From positions 1,162-22,067 of the forward strand of contig MEWF01000002.1 in the NCBI GenBank assembly GCA_001773255.1: a stretch of DNA of 20,906 nt, read 5' to 3'. Position 1 is the first letter of the stretch, and each line of letters opens with the position of its first letter. This DNA is from a candidate division WWE3 bacterium RIFOXYC2_FULL_42_13 (GTDB lineage Bacteria > Patescibacteriota > WWE3 > UBA101185 > UBA10185). The notes beneath the pieces are model-generated. The model ran no database searches and was not told the origin of the DNA. It was given only the letters and a program-made list of their open reading frames with translations. Below, in pieces: positions 14,401 to 20,906 of the stretch. Made by a program: the position numbers and the translations under genes.

Positions 14401-17400
14401 GTATTTTGTTGTGGCGTCAAGGGTCGTGGGGTAGTACCATCCCGAAACTGATACTTGGTTAGAGACGTTGAATTCAGGGGTGTATACCTGTTCGGTTCCA
14501 TAGGTGTTGAGGGTATCGGCTCCTGATTTGTAGCTTGCTCCAACCCAAGAGGCGGAACGGGGCGTGTTTGATATACGGACTTCATCAATAGTGCCGTCCC
14601 ACATATCACCCGGGTTTCCCGAATCATGGCGTTTTCCTATTCTCCATCCGTTGGCTCCGTTTGGTAACGCTGTGTTTAGGTCAGTGGAAGTATTCACAAG
14701 CGTCGAATTTTTATACAGCTTGATGTAGTGGCCGTCGTACGTGGCAGAGACGTAAACCCACTGATTTTGAGGAAATGTTACCGTATCAGAGAGTGTTTTC
14801 CAGGTTCCTGTGTAGAACCCAGCCGATAGGTAGTGACTCGCACCGGACAGATAGAGTTCGAATTCAACATTACCGTCACCTGAAAATACTTCGCTAACAA
14901 TTCCCCGGTAACTGCTTGCTTCGTCGAGGGTATCTGAGTAAACCCATGCCGAGACTGTAATTTGATCAATACTGCCCGAAACACTGCTCGATAACGTTAT
15001 GTAGTCATTACTACCGTCAAAGTTTTGAGCTCCGTTAATTTGCCCCGAGGTGGTAGGGTTAGGCTCAGTAGCCGATAGCTTTGTTCCGTTTTTTCCGTTT
15101 GATGTTGAGTCGTACGTTGTTGTACCCGAGGTTTCTTTCATATGTTGTGCTACTACGTAATTCGAGTTCCAAACACCTGTAGCATTTTGACCGTCAGATA
15201 AACTCGTATCGTTAAAGTACATATAAATAAGATCTGTTGTGGAACCGGATGGTATGTTTGGTACCATTACCCAAACGTAGGAATCCCCCGTTTCGTCCCA
15301 TTTTTCTATTTCGTAATTTAATAAGGTACTGCCGTCGCTATCGGTAAATCTTATGTCCTGCCCCAAATCTTGGGTCTTTGAATAGCTAATTCTGGAAGAA
15401 TTCAGTTTTACCAATATAGGGAAATTGGTCAGATCTTCGGTTGCAGAAGAATTATCAAAAGTTATGGGTATTCTGGAGGTCAAAGATGTACCGGATAATT
15501 TAGCTCCCTCCGGTGTTACTCTAAGCGCATCCCCATTGCCGTCGAATACCAGACTGTTTCCAAATTTCCCCGGACTGCTAGCCGCGTTCCCTTCCCAATA
15601 CCCATTGTATCCGTTGCTTGTGCTGTCGCACCCGTCAGTAGTTCCCACACCGCAAGAGTTAGCAGTTGTTTCCTCCATTTTCCATTGAGCCAACAGGCCG
15701 TTATTTATTTTTGCAACGACATTTGTACCCAACGATGTTGCTCCGCCCGGACTTGTTCCATAAAGTTCGTTCTCTATCTCTTGTGCGGATCTCGCGTAAC
15801 GGTATATTTTTGTTTCATCGATGTGTCCGAGCCAGTTGGTGGTTGTACCGTCATTGGCGTCCCCTACGTAAAGTAGGTCGTTGTTTGCTAATGATCCCGC
15901 GGTGGCTATAGTGCTATCCGTGCCTTCAAGTACCCCGTCAACATAGAGCAATAAACTCGTTGTTCCGTTCTTTACAGCGGCTACGTGGTGCCATTTGCTG
16001 TCTCTGTAGCTAACTGAGCTTGTCACTGAATCTTTAGGAAATGTTGTGTTGTCATCAGAAATTTCGACCACGACTTTTCCGTTTGTGTCAATTTTAATTT
16101 GGTACCCACCGTCGGATCCGACCGATTCATATTTTGAAATGAGAGCTTTGTTTCCTGTTGTTGAGTATGGTTGTGTGAACCACATGCTTATGGTGAAGTT
16201 GTCGGATGCAGCAAAGTCCAGTTTGGGGTTATCGGTCACTTTTACGTAATCATCTACACCGTCAAACTCCAGGCACGAACCGGATATGCAGTTTTGCTCT
16301 GATTCCCAAGTAGTTCCTTCCAGCTGCCCGTTGAGTTTATTTGACGTTGAATCGTGCACTATAGCGGGCAAAATGTTTTCTATATCTAAAACAAGCCATG
16401 ACGCCGTAGTTTTTGTTATATTAGTACTGCTGTTTTTTATTTGTATGTCGAGGGTTGAGTTGGAAGATGGTAGGGTGGTAATGGATTTTTGCAATCTCAC
16501 ATAGGAAGTGCTGGCAGTGGACGTTTCAGTTCCGGCTATAGTCTCCGAGGACGTAACGTTATACAACTGAGCATAAGCAGTTGTAGCTGTTGCCAATAGG
16601 GTTGTTTCAAACGATCCGGTAACAGTCCCGGTGAATTGTGCCGGGTCGTAGGAATTTAATCCATTTTTTCTCGCATATGTGGCTGTTGCTTCGGTTTCAA
16701 GGTCCGTGTTCAGGGATCTGAATGTCCTAAGATTGGTTATGCCCTGAGCTGCCGATTGTTGGTGGTTAATTTTGGCGTTGTAGGTGGTTATAGTCACACC
16801 GTTCACGCTTTCAGTGCACATCATGTATTCTCCATCTGATAGACTTAAAGATTGGGAGACGGCTCTTTTTATGCCGTCAGACGGCACATACGTGATTGTG
16901 CTGGATGTGACCTGGTTTGTGCAACTAGTGCCGTTGGGGTATAGAGCGGTATGTATTTCCGGGTCACCCAGGTTGGATACCTGAATTATTAGGGACGAGT
17001 TAGTGGACGTGGTTGTATTAGTGGCGGAGTTTTTTATTTGAACATCGAGCGTATTTGCAGTAAGCGGCATATAGGGGGTCAGGTCACTACTTCGTACGCG
17101 GGTTATGGAGGCGGAAGCCGTTGTTACCTCAGAATTCGTTACTGCTGCACCTGTGGATATATTGTATAGTCTCGCATATCCGGTTCCTGCCGATGTTTTA
17201 ATGTCCGATTCAAATAGATAGGCAAAATTTCCGCCGGCGAAGTTCGCGTATGTATAGTATTGGTGATAATTTATTTGGGAATAAGTGGCGTCGGTGTCTG
17301 TAAGTGCGCTTGTGTTATAAGTGTGGATAAGTTCCACAGCTCTTATGCCATTTGTTGCATCTGTTTGTTCCAACACTATCTTTGAGTTGTATACGTAGTA

Positions 17401-20400
17401 TGGCACCGCACTTGTACTGCTGGTCTTAGTCCTTACAACATATTCCTTTCCTGTCGTGAGGGTAATGGAAGGACTTCTTAGGCGCGTTGTGGTGTTGGCT
17501 GTGGCTGTGGATACTTCGGATCCAGTGACCGACACTCCATCCGTCAGGTTATATAGCTCGGCATATATGGTGTTTGTTACATTTGAAAGATTGGATACTT
17601 GTATTATGACCCAAGAACTTGCCAGGGAGGTGGTGTTGGTCGCTGAGTTCTTAGCTTGTGTATCCATGTCCTGTGCCTGCGAGAGGGAGCTTGGCCCATA
17701 GGGCATATTCGCTGTTATATCTCCGCTTCTAACCCTTGAGTATGTTGTGGATGCTGTTGTGATCTCACCACCTGTTATGGCAGTTCCCGAAGTTGCATTG
17801 TACAGCGTTGCGTATCCCGTTCCTGCTGATGTTTTCATCGTTGCCTCGTAGTAGTAGGTAAAGGTTCCGCCTTCAAAGGAACTTTGCGTTGGATTAATGC
17901 CAGGGTTAAAGCTTGTGTATCTGTACGAGCTTGAGTAGGTGGCATCAGCATCCGTTAGAAGGGAGTTCACCTGCATCTGGTACAGTTCCACAGCTCTTAT
18001 GCCATTTGTTGCATCTGTTTGTTCCAACACTATCTTTGAGTTTGCTATTTTTGCCGTGTTCGCACTCGCTTTTACGCAGACAGTATAGTCAGTTCCGTCT
18101 GTTAGCGATATGCCACTACTTCTTACTCTTGACCAGGTAGTGCCTGTGGTACTAACCTCGCTTCCTGATACTTGTGACGAGCACGTTGCTCCATCTGTAT
18201 ACAAGGCTGCGTAGGTGGTCTGACCGGCAGTATCGTTTGAAATAACTGCCTCAAAATAGGCGGTTGGCGCAGGGGAGAATTTAGAAGAGTCATACCTCCA
18301 AATCTTTTTATTCGTTAGATTTGTGTAAGAAGTAGCAGTTGTTGTTTCGTTTCCTCCAACCTCGACCTGTGTCTGAGTGTCCGTGATCTTTGTCGCGTTG
18401 GTCTGAATAACTATGAACCTGGCAGCTAGTAGCGTGGGGGAGTAAGCAGTGTTTCCGGTTTTCCACCTTACCGTATACGCGGTGTTATCGGTTAAGGTTA
18501 TTGCTGAAGATCGGTTTCTGTGGTATGCGTTGTCCCCCAAATCAGAGAGGAGTGCTGTCACAAGAGCTCCCCCTTCTGTGTATACTGCCGCAGTAGGGCC
18601 GCCACCATTCCCCGCTTCATAATAGTCAATTTCAAAGTAAACAGTGGCTCCGGGATATTTATCAGCATCCCAGTAGACAAGGCCAAGTGAGTTGTCCGTT
18701 GGGAGGTAGGAAGAAGAGTTTGTGGCATAAGTTCCGTTTGTGATATTTATCTGTTGTTCTATCGTGGGTTGTTGTGTTTTAGCAGTGGTCTCAAAATATG
18801 TTGTGGGAGCCGGGGAGAACTTGGAGGAATCGTAGTAGTAGGTCTTAGGGTTATCGAGTTGTGCGTAGGTACTGTTCGTGTGTTCTTCTTTCCCCCCAAC
18901 CTCGACCTGTGTCTGAGTGTCCGTGATCTTTGTCGCGTTGGTCTGAATAACTATGAACCTGGCAGCTAGTAGCGTATGTGGCTGAGTTGCGCCTGAAGCT
19001 TTCCACCTTACCGTATACGCGGTGTTATCGGTTAAGGTTAGTGCGGTAGAGCGGTATCTGTGGTACGCGTAGTCCCCTAGACCAAGTTGAAACTCTGTCA
19101 CAAGAGATCCCGCTTCTGTATATACCGATACATATGGATCACTACAACAACCTTCATAGTAGTCAACTTCCAGGTAAGCGATAGCTCCGGGATATTTATC
19201 AGCATCCCAGTAGACAAGGCCAAGTGAGTTGTCCGTTGGGACATAGGTTGTGGAACCCGTGTAGAATGGTCCATCGAGAATATTTATCTGTTGCTCTATC
19301 CCCACACTATCCAACGTTGCTTTGGCTGTGGCTTCAAAATAGTTAGTTGGAGTTGGGTTGTACTTGGTGGAGTCATAGTTGTATATTTTTTTATCAGTTT
19401 GAGGGGTGTAATTTTCCTGTGTCGAACTTTCATAGCTACCTATCTCCGTTTTAGTCTCGGTCTGTGTTATACCCACCCCGCTTTCCTGAGCTATAATAAG
19501 ACGTGCGGCCTTAACCATAATCGTGGTGTTTGAAGTACTGCCAAAATCGAGTGTCAGGACCTCAGTATTACTTGTAGTATCGTACAACCCAGCCCTCGGT
19601 GTGTCCGTCGGACTGGTTCTTGCCCTTGCCCTGACTGTGTAAGTAGATGAGGGAAGGTAGTTGGAAGTTTCTGTTGTTCGGTACTTTGACCACGTTGTGC
19701 CGTTATCCACACTCGCTACGATCTCCAAATTTACCGAACTTACCGAGCTATAAAGAGAAGTGTTGTAGCTGATTATTCCCAAGGAGTTATCAGAAGGGCC
19801 GGGTACGTAGTTTGCCTGTTGAGCGGCACCTACGGACACAGATGGCTCAGTTCCCGTCGTAAGAACATTTCTGGAGAAAAGTTGTCCCGGAAAATTTGTT
19901 GTGCTTACGACAGCGTAACTCCCTGAAGGTTCCTGTACGCATAATTGTGCAAGTTGTCCACTGCCGACTTCTTCCATCCTATAATCCAACCAAACACCCT
20001 CGCCGCTATTGATGGATCTGGTACCCGTGGTGCCTGAGGTTGCACATGTTCCGGCATTACCATGACCGCCGTACCAATAAGCCGGTACTGTGTGGCTTGT
20101 GTCGGTATCAAGGGGGTCTCTTACGCCCAACTCACTTGCGTCGTCACTGTTGACAAGAAAGCCGTGTGTTCCGGTTGTGTCTGCAATAAAAAGGAAACGA
20201 TACCTTGAAAAATAATTGTCCGAACTTCCGTATGGGTTGGAACTATGGTTAACGAGTGTGACGGTACCGCTACCGTAAAGTCCGAAACCACTTGTCAGAT
20301 TCTGGACACTGCTTGCGACGGTATCGAATTCAGTATGAGAATCCGTTTGATTACAGTTGGCGTTTGCGCTCGGACAGGCGCTAGTTAGTAATTGGATCGT

Positions 20401-20906
20401 GTTGCTGGTGAAAGTATCGGCCGCCGAGCTTTCGGACGTAAAATCAGGGTTTCCATACCTTAGGTAAATGGTTGTTGTTGCACTTGCCGCTATTGTCGGT
20501 ACTTTGACCCACACACTAGCCGTGGTACTGTCGGTTTTTGACTCTATCCAATAACTGAGTTTTGTACTACCCGAAGAATTGTAAAATCTAATGTTGGAGA
20601 AATCGGCATTCATTCCGCTTTGGTAGGAAAAAGAGAAAGGAATCTGGTAATCTGTGAGGTTAGCGCTGCCACCATATGTTATCTCGATTGGGATCTGGCT
20701 AGTGTAAGTGCTGGTCGTATATTGGTTTCCGGTCATAATCTCCAACTGCTGCTCAATCTTAGTATTCTCCTTTTGGTCGTAAGCTTCATCAAACTTCCAA
20801 TTGACAACCGGTCCCGGTCCTACAGTTTCGGTACCTGTAGAACTACCGGAGGGGCTGAAAGTAGCCTGTGAGAACTGGCTTGTCTCGGCTCCAGCTCCCA
20901 CATAAG
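11428..20906 (-). CDS. Giant DUF2341/LamG repeat surface protein (N-terminus outside window)
   Basis: The minus-strand frame is open to the right edge (a GTG at 20901 is not a reliable start), giving at least 3,158 residues, rich in Thr, Ser, Asn and Ala. Numbering from 20901: DUF2341 (about 68-165), a tentative PA14-like segment (about 175-350, FLFIADTTGTHGFLVNSDDA), then about 1,150 residues of related beta-rich units, several with the phrases DNSLGLVYWDADKYPGA, TDNTAYTVRWK and KIVLEQTDATNGIRAVEL. From about residue 1511 come seven LamG/concanavalin-A-like domains marked by FDG-x-x-DYV and a later W-x-H-V strand. A second DUF2341 (about 15490-15170) lies within one of them. Such domains bind sugars or proteins on the outside of cells. 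The C-terminus ends just after the last LamG with no membrane segment or sorting motif, so anchoring, if any, is N-terminal or by another route. Probable role: adhesion to a host cell or matrix (inference). Confidence 0.88.
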   Translation of the reverse strand, partial: YVGAGAETSQFSQATFSPSGSSTGTETVGPGPVVNWKFDEAYDQKENTKIEQQLEIMTGNQYTTSTYTSQIPIEITYGGSANLTDYQIPFSFSYQSGMNADFSNIRFYNSSGSTKLSYWIESKTDSTTASVWVKVPTIAASATTTIYLRYGNPDFTSESSAADTFTSNTIQLLTSACPSANANCNQTDSHTEFDTVASSVQNLTSGFGLYGSGTVTLVNHSSNPYGSSDNYFSRYRFLFIADTTGTHGFLVNSDDASELGVRDPLDTDTSHTVPAYWYGGHGNAGTCATSGTTGTRSINSGEGVWLDYRMEEVGSGQLAQLCVQEPSGSYAVVSTTNFPGQLFSRNVLTTGTEPSVSVGAAQQANYVPGPSDNSLGIISYNTSLYSSVSSVNLEIVASVDNGTTWSKYRTTETSNYLPSSTYTVRARARTSPTDTPRAGLYDTTSNTEVLTLDFGSTSNTTIMVKAARLIIAQESGVGITQTETKTEIGSYESSTQENYTPQTDKKIYNYDSTKYNPTPTNYFEATAKATLDSVGIEQQINILDGPFYTGSTTYVPTDNSLGLVYWDADKYPGAIAYLEVDYYEGCCSDPYVSVYTEAGSLVTEFQLGLGDYAYHRYRSTALTLTDNTAYTVRWKASGATQPHTLLAARFIVIQTNATKITDTQTQVEVGGKEEHTNSTYAQLDNPKTYYYDSSKFSPAPTTYFETTAKTQQPTIEQQINITNGTYATNSSSYLPTDNSLGLVYWDADKYPGATVYFEIDYYEAGNGGGPTAAVYTEGGALVTALLSDLGDNAYHRNRSSAITLTDNTAYTVRWKTGNTAYSPTLLAARFIVIQTNATKITDTQTQVEVGGNETTTATSYTNLTNKKIWRYDSSKFSPAPTAYFEAVISNDTAGQTTYAALYTDGATCSSQVSGSEVSTTGTTWSRVRSSGISLTDGTDYTVCVKASANTAKIANSKIVLEQTDATNGIRAVELYQMQVNSLLTDADATYSSSYRYTSFNPGINPTQSSFEGGTFTYYYEATMKTSAGTGYATLYNATSGTAITGGEITTASTTYSRVRSGDITANMPYGPSSLSQAQDMDTQAKNSATNTTSLASSWVIIQVSNLSNVTNTIYAELYNLTDGVSVTGSEVSTATANTTTRLRSPSITLTTGKEYVVRTKTSSTSAVPYYVYNSKIVLEQTDATNGIRAVELIHTYNTSALTDTDATYSQINYHQYYTYANFAGGNFAYLFESDIKTSAGTGYARLYNISTGAAVTNSEVTTASASITRVRSSDLTPYMPLTANTLDVQIKNSATNTTTSTNSSLIIQVSNLGDPEIHTALYPNGTSCTNQVTSSTITYVPSDGIKRAVSQSLSLSDGEYMMCTESVNGVTITTYNAKINHQQSAAQGITNLRTFRSLNTDLETEATATYARKNGLNSYDPAQFTGTVTGSFETTLLATATTAYAQLYNVTSSETIAGTETSTASTSYVRLQKSITTLPSSNSTLDIQIKNSSTNITKTTASWLVLDIENILPAIVHDSTSNKLNGQLEGTTWESEQNCISGSCLEFDGVDDYVKVTDNPKLDFAASDNFTISMWFTQPYSTTGNKALISKYESVGSDGGYQIKIDTNGKVVVEISDDNTTFPKDSVTSSVSYRDSKWHHVAAVKNGTTSLLLYVDGVLEGTDSTIATAGSLANNDLLYVGDANDGTTTNWLGHIDETKIYRYARSAQEIENELYGTSPGGATSLGTNVVAKINNGLLAQWKMEETTANSCGVGTTDGCDSTSNGYNGYWEGNAASSPGKFGNSLVFDGNGDALRVTPEGAKLSGTSLTSRIPITFDNSSATEDLTNFPILVKLNSSRISYSKTQDLGQDIRFTDSDGSTLLNYEIEKWDETGDSYVWVMVPNIPSGSTTDLIYMYFNDTSLSDGQNATGVWNSNYVVAQHMKETSGTTTYDSTSNGKNGTKLSATEPNPTTSGQINGAQNFDGSNDYITLSSSVSGSIDQITVSAWVYSDTLDEASSYRGIVSEVFSGDGNVEFELYLSGASHYLSAGFYTGTWKTLSDTVTFPQNQWVYVSATYDGHYIKLYKNSTLVNTSTDLNTALPNGANGWRIGKRHDSGNPGDMWDGTIDEVRISNTPRSASWVGASYKSGADTLNTYGTEQVYTPEFNVSNQVSVSGWYYPTTLDATTKYLTYGSGTTKSMYIKTDSANAGKLLYSSNGTDEGASSTTLSTNNWYYITLTGNSTETKLYINGKLDSTVTNTTGVSDLKSFYVGNNNSLSTNGFIGKTDEVKLYNTVLAASEIAGSYDSPKSPVAYYTFDQKSTTGVFDISTNNNSGTWAGSTTSRYTTGKFGSAGVFDGSTDYVSTSDTPFDITTDFTLESWVNLGTAGSAPYNIVSKHGVAASGGYALFVDANGAVNCLTDNGTTETVSKTANSAVTSSSGWIHVAAVREGTSCKVYINTEDRTSTAGTHATLSANALTLRLGSNTSGAGFFKGSMDEVKIYDYAVTPKSLLIDYNAGHPIPGSPVGSAKGWWKMDEGYDATAHNTGSSGSANDGTITGAAWSLEGKYDRALDFDGTSDYVTVATGEIIDQNTITIEAWIYPTSVTGAHDFTIFAQNDNAAGYSTHNFGISGSTGKLLYDNELPAGGALNSNTVLTASQWQHVTVVRDTNTVTFYLNGESDGGGTGEARSSAAAIDNTLIGARYYSGTPQHQFAGKIDDVKVYNVALTASQVAQAYNRAKAMSFGALSTDSSGRPLNTAKSAFCVPGDASTCNAPVADYNFDEKQGSSINDVSGNGKVGTLENTPAWANGNIGGAVEFNGTDNYATISSGELVAQDAISVEAWIYPGKVTDASNVFTIFAQNDTASGNATHLFGIDNTNGKLFYDNIAPAGGAINSDTALVANTWNHVAFTRNGTSVTFYLNGKSDGAGTGETRQSSADIDNTLIGARYYSAAPQHKFIGRISGLTVFNYARTAPQIAWDHNKGGPSLWWKLDDCQGLVAQDSSGNNYDGTISIGATGTNTTEGSCSSGVATQAWNNGTTGKINGSLHVDGTNDYISIGTAPSAYSVSLWVKPSSTTQSIVDLDGGTHTISVSAGTISAGGFSTPTIYVDGYQTTTLSNTNWHQITVVTSTPFNTGTITLGKIGTAYFTGQLDEFKLYSYPLTPTQVRNNYAEGVAVFN
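12010..13385 (-). repeat. Two closely related LamG domains in tandem
   Basis: LamG domains at about 13385-12750 and 12650-12010 share long phrases: FTIFAQND, GKL-x-YDN, PAGGA-x-NS, VTFYLNG-x-SDG, DNTLIGARYYS and PQH-x-F. They are separated by a linker with a CVPGDASTCNAPV segment. DNA is similar but clearly diverged, so this is an older duplication than the 59- and 80-nt repeats upstream. Confidence 0.75.
17330..18042 (-). repeat. 59-nt exact repeat pair in the giant gene
   Basis: Positions 17330-17388 and 17984-18042 are identical, 654 bp apart (218 codons). They encode the shared phrase SKIVLEQTDATNGIRAVEL. The flanking sequence on both sides is a diverged second repeat type of about 218 residues. 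Confidence 0.85.
18248..19330 (-). repeat. Two tandem ~180-residue units in the giant gene
   Basis: Units 18787-19330 and 18248-18786 (approximate edges) encode about 180 and 179 residues that align end to end, with shared phrases such as IEQQIN, PTDNSLGLVYWDADKYPGA, NTAYTVRWK and FIVIQTNATKITDTQTQVEVGG (quoted in part). They contain an 80-nt stretch identical in DNA (18356-18435 and 18896-18975) and a second near-identical block around 18644-18702 and 19181-19239. Other parts differ, so identity is patchy. Confidence 0.85.

Noticed and set aside
18248..19330. CRISPR-like or short tandem repeats in the giant gene
   Set aside because: The repeats are long, coding, in frame and separated by 540-654 bp; no regular short repeat-spacer pattern exists.
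1..20906. TGA is never used as a stop by the complete genes, raising code 25 (UGA = Gly) as in Gracilibacteria
   Set aside because: The long frames contain no in-frame TGA, so standard code suffices. Only about nine stops are available, and TAA/TAG preference alone can explain this.

Overview
The window looks like part of the genome of an uncultivated Candidate Phyla Radiation (Patescibacteria) bacterium, perhaps of the WWE3 or Microgenomates type. This is an inference from gene content: a giant DUF2341/LamG surface protein, a GH57 plus GlgA alpha-glucan cluster, small intergenic gaps and many starts without Shine-Dalgarno sites. No rRNA, tRNA, CRISPR array or insertion sequence with a transposase was seen. 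The standard genetic code fits every long frame; all complete genes stop with TAA or TAG.

Layout. Positions 1-1008 (minus) hold most of a membrane-anchored PEGA/beta-propeller protein, cut by the window edge. It diverges from a WecG/TagA-type glycosyltransferase (1136-2032, plus). Next comes a helix-turn-helix protein with a long charged linker and a C-terminal domain recalling AbiEi-type antitoxins (2121-3026). An alpha-glucan cluster follows on the plus strand: a divergent glycogen synthase (3130-4662), a 92-nt hairpin element (4683-4774), two GH57 paralogues (4873-6117 and 6119-7618), a canonical glycogen synthase (7708-9105) and a GalT-family nucleotidylyltransferase (9113-10057). A bidirectional terminator separates these from the convergent rplJ-rplL pair on the minus strand. 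That pair has its own promoter, an L10 leader and an attenuator. From 11428 to the right edge, one minus-strand frame encodes at least 3,158 residues of a secreted-type repeat protein with two DUF2341 and seven LamG-like domains.

How the genes fit together. The two GlgA proteins, two GH57 proteins and GalT-like enzyme suggest synthesis and remodelling of an alpha-glucan from nucleotide sugars. No ADP-glucose pyrophosphorylase (GlgC) lies in the window, so the source of the sugar donor is open. The WecG-like enzyme and the giant LamG protein point to cell-surface building.

The main regulatory pattern is that seven genes have a -10-like hexamer ending 6 to 9 nt before the chosen start codon and no good Shine-Dalgarno site. 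This predicts leaderless or nearly leaderless mRNAs. The ribosomal-protein genes instead carry strong Shine-Dalgarno sites and, for rplJ, a long structured leader. The most unusual protein-level signal is in the giant gene, where two LamG domains each appear to be split by a large insert that begins with, or soon reaches, a DUF2341 domain.
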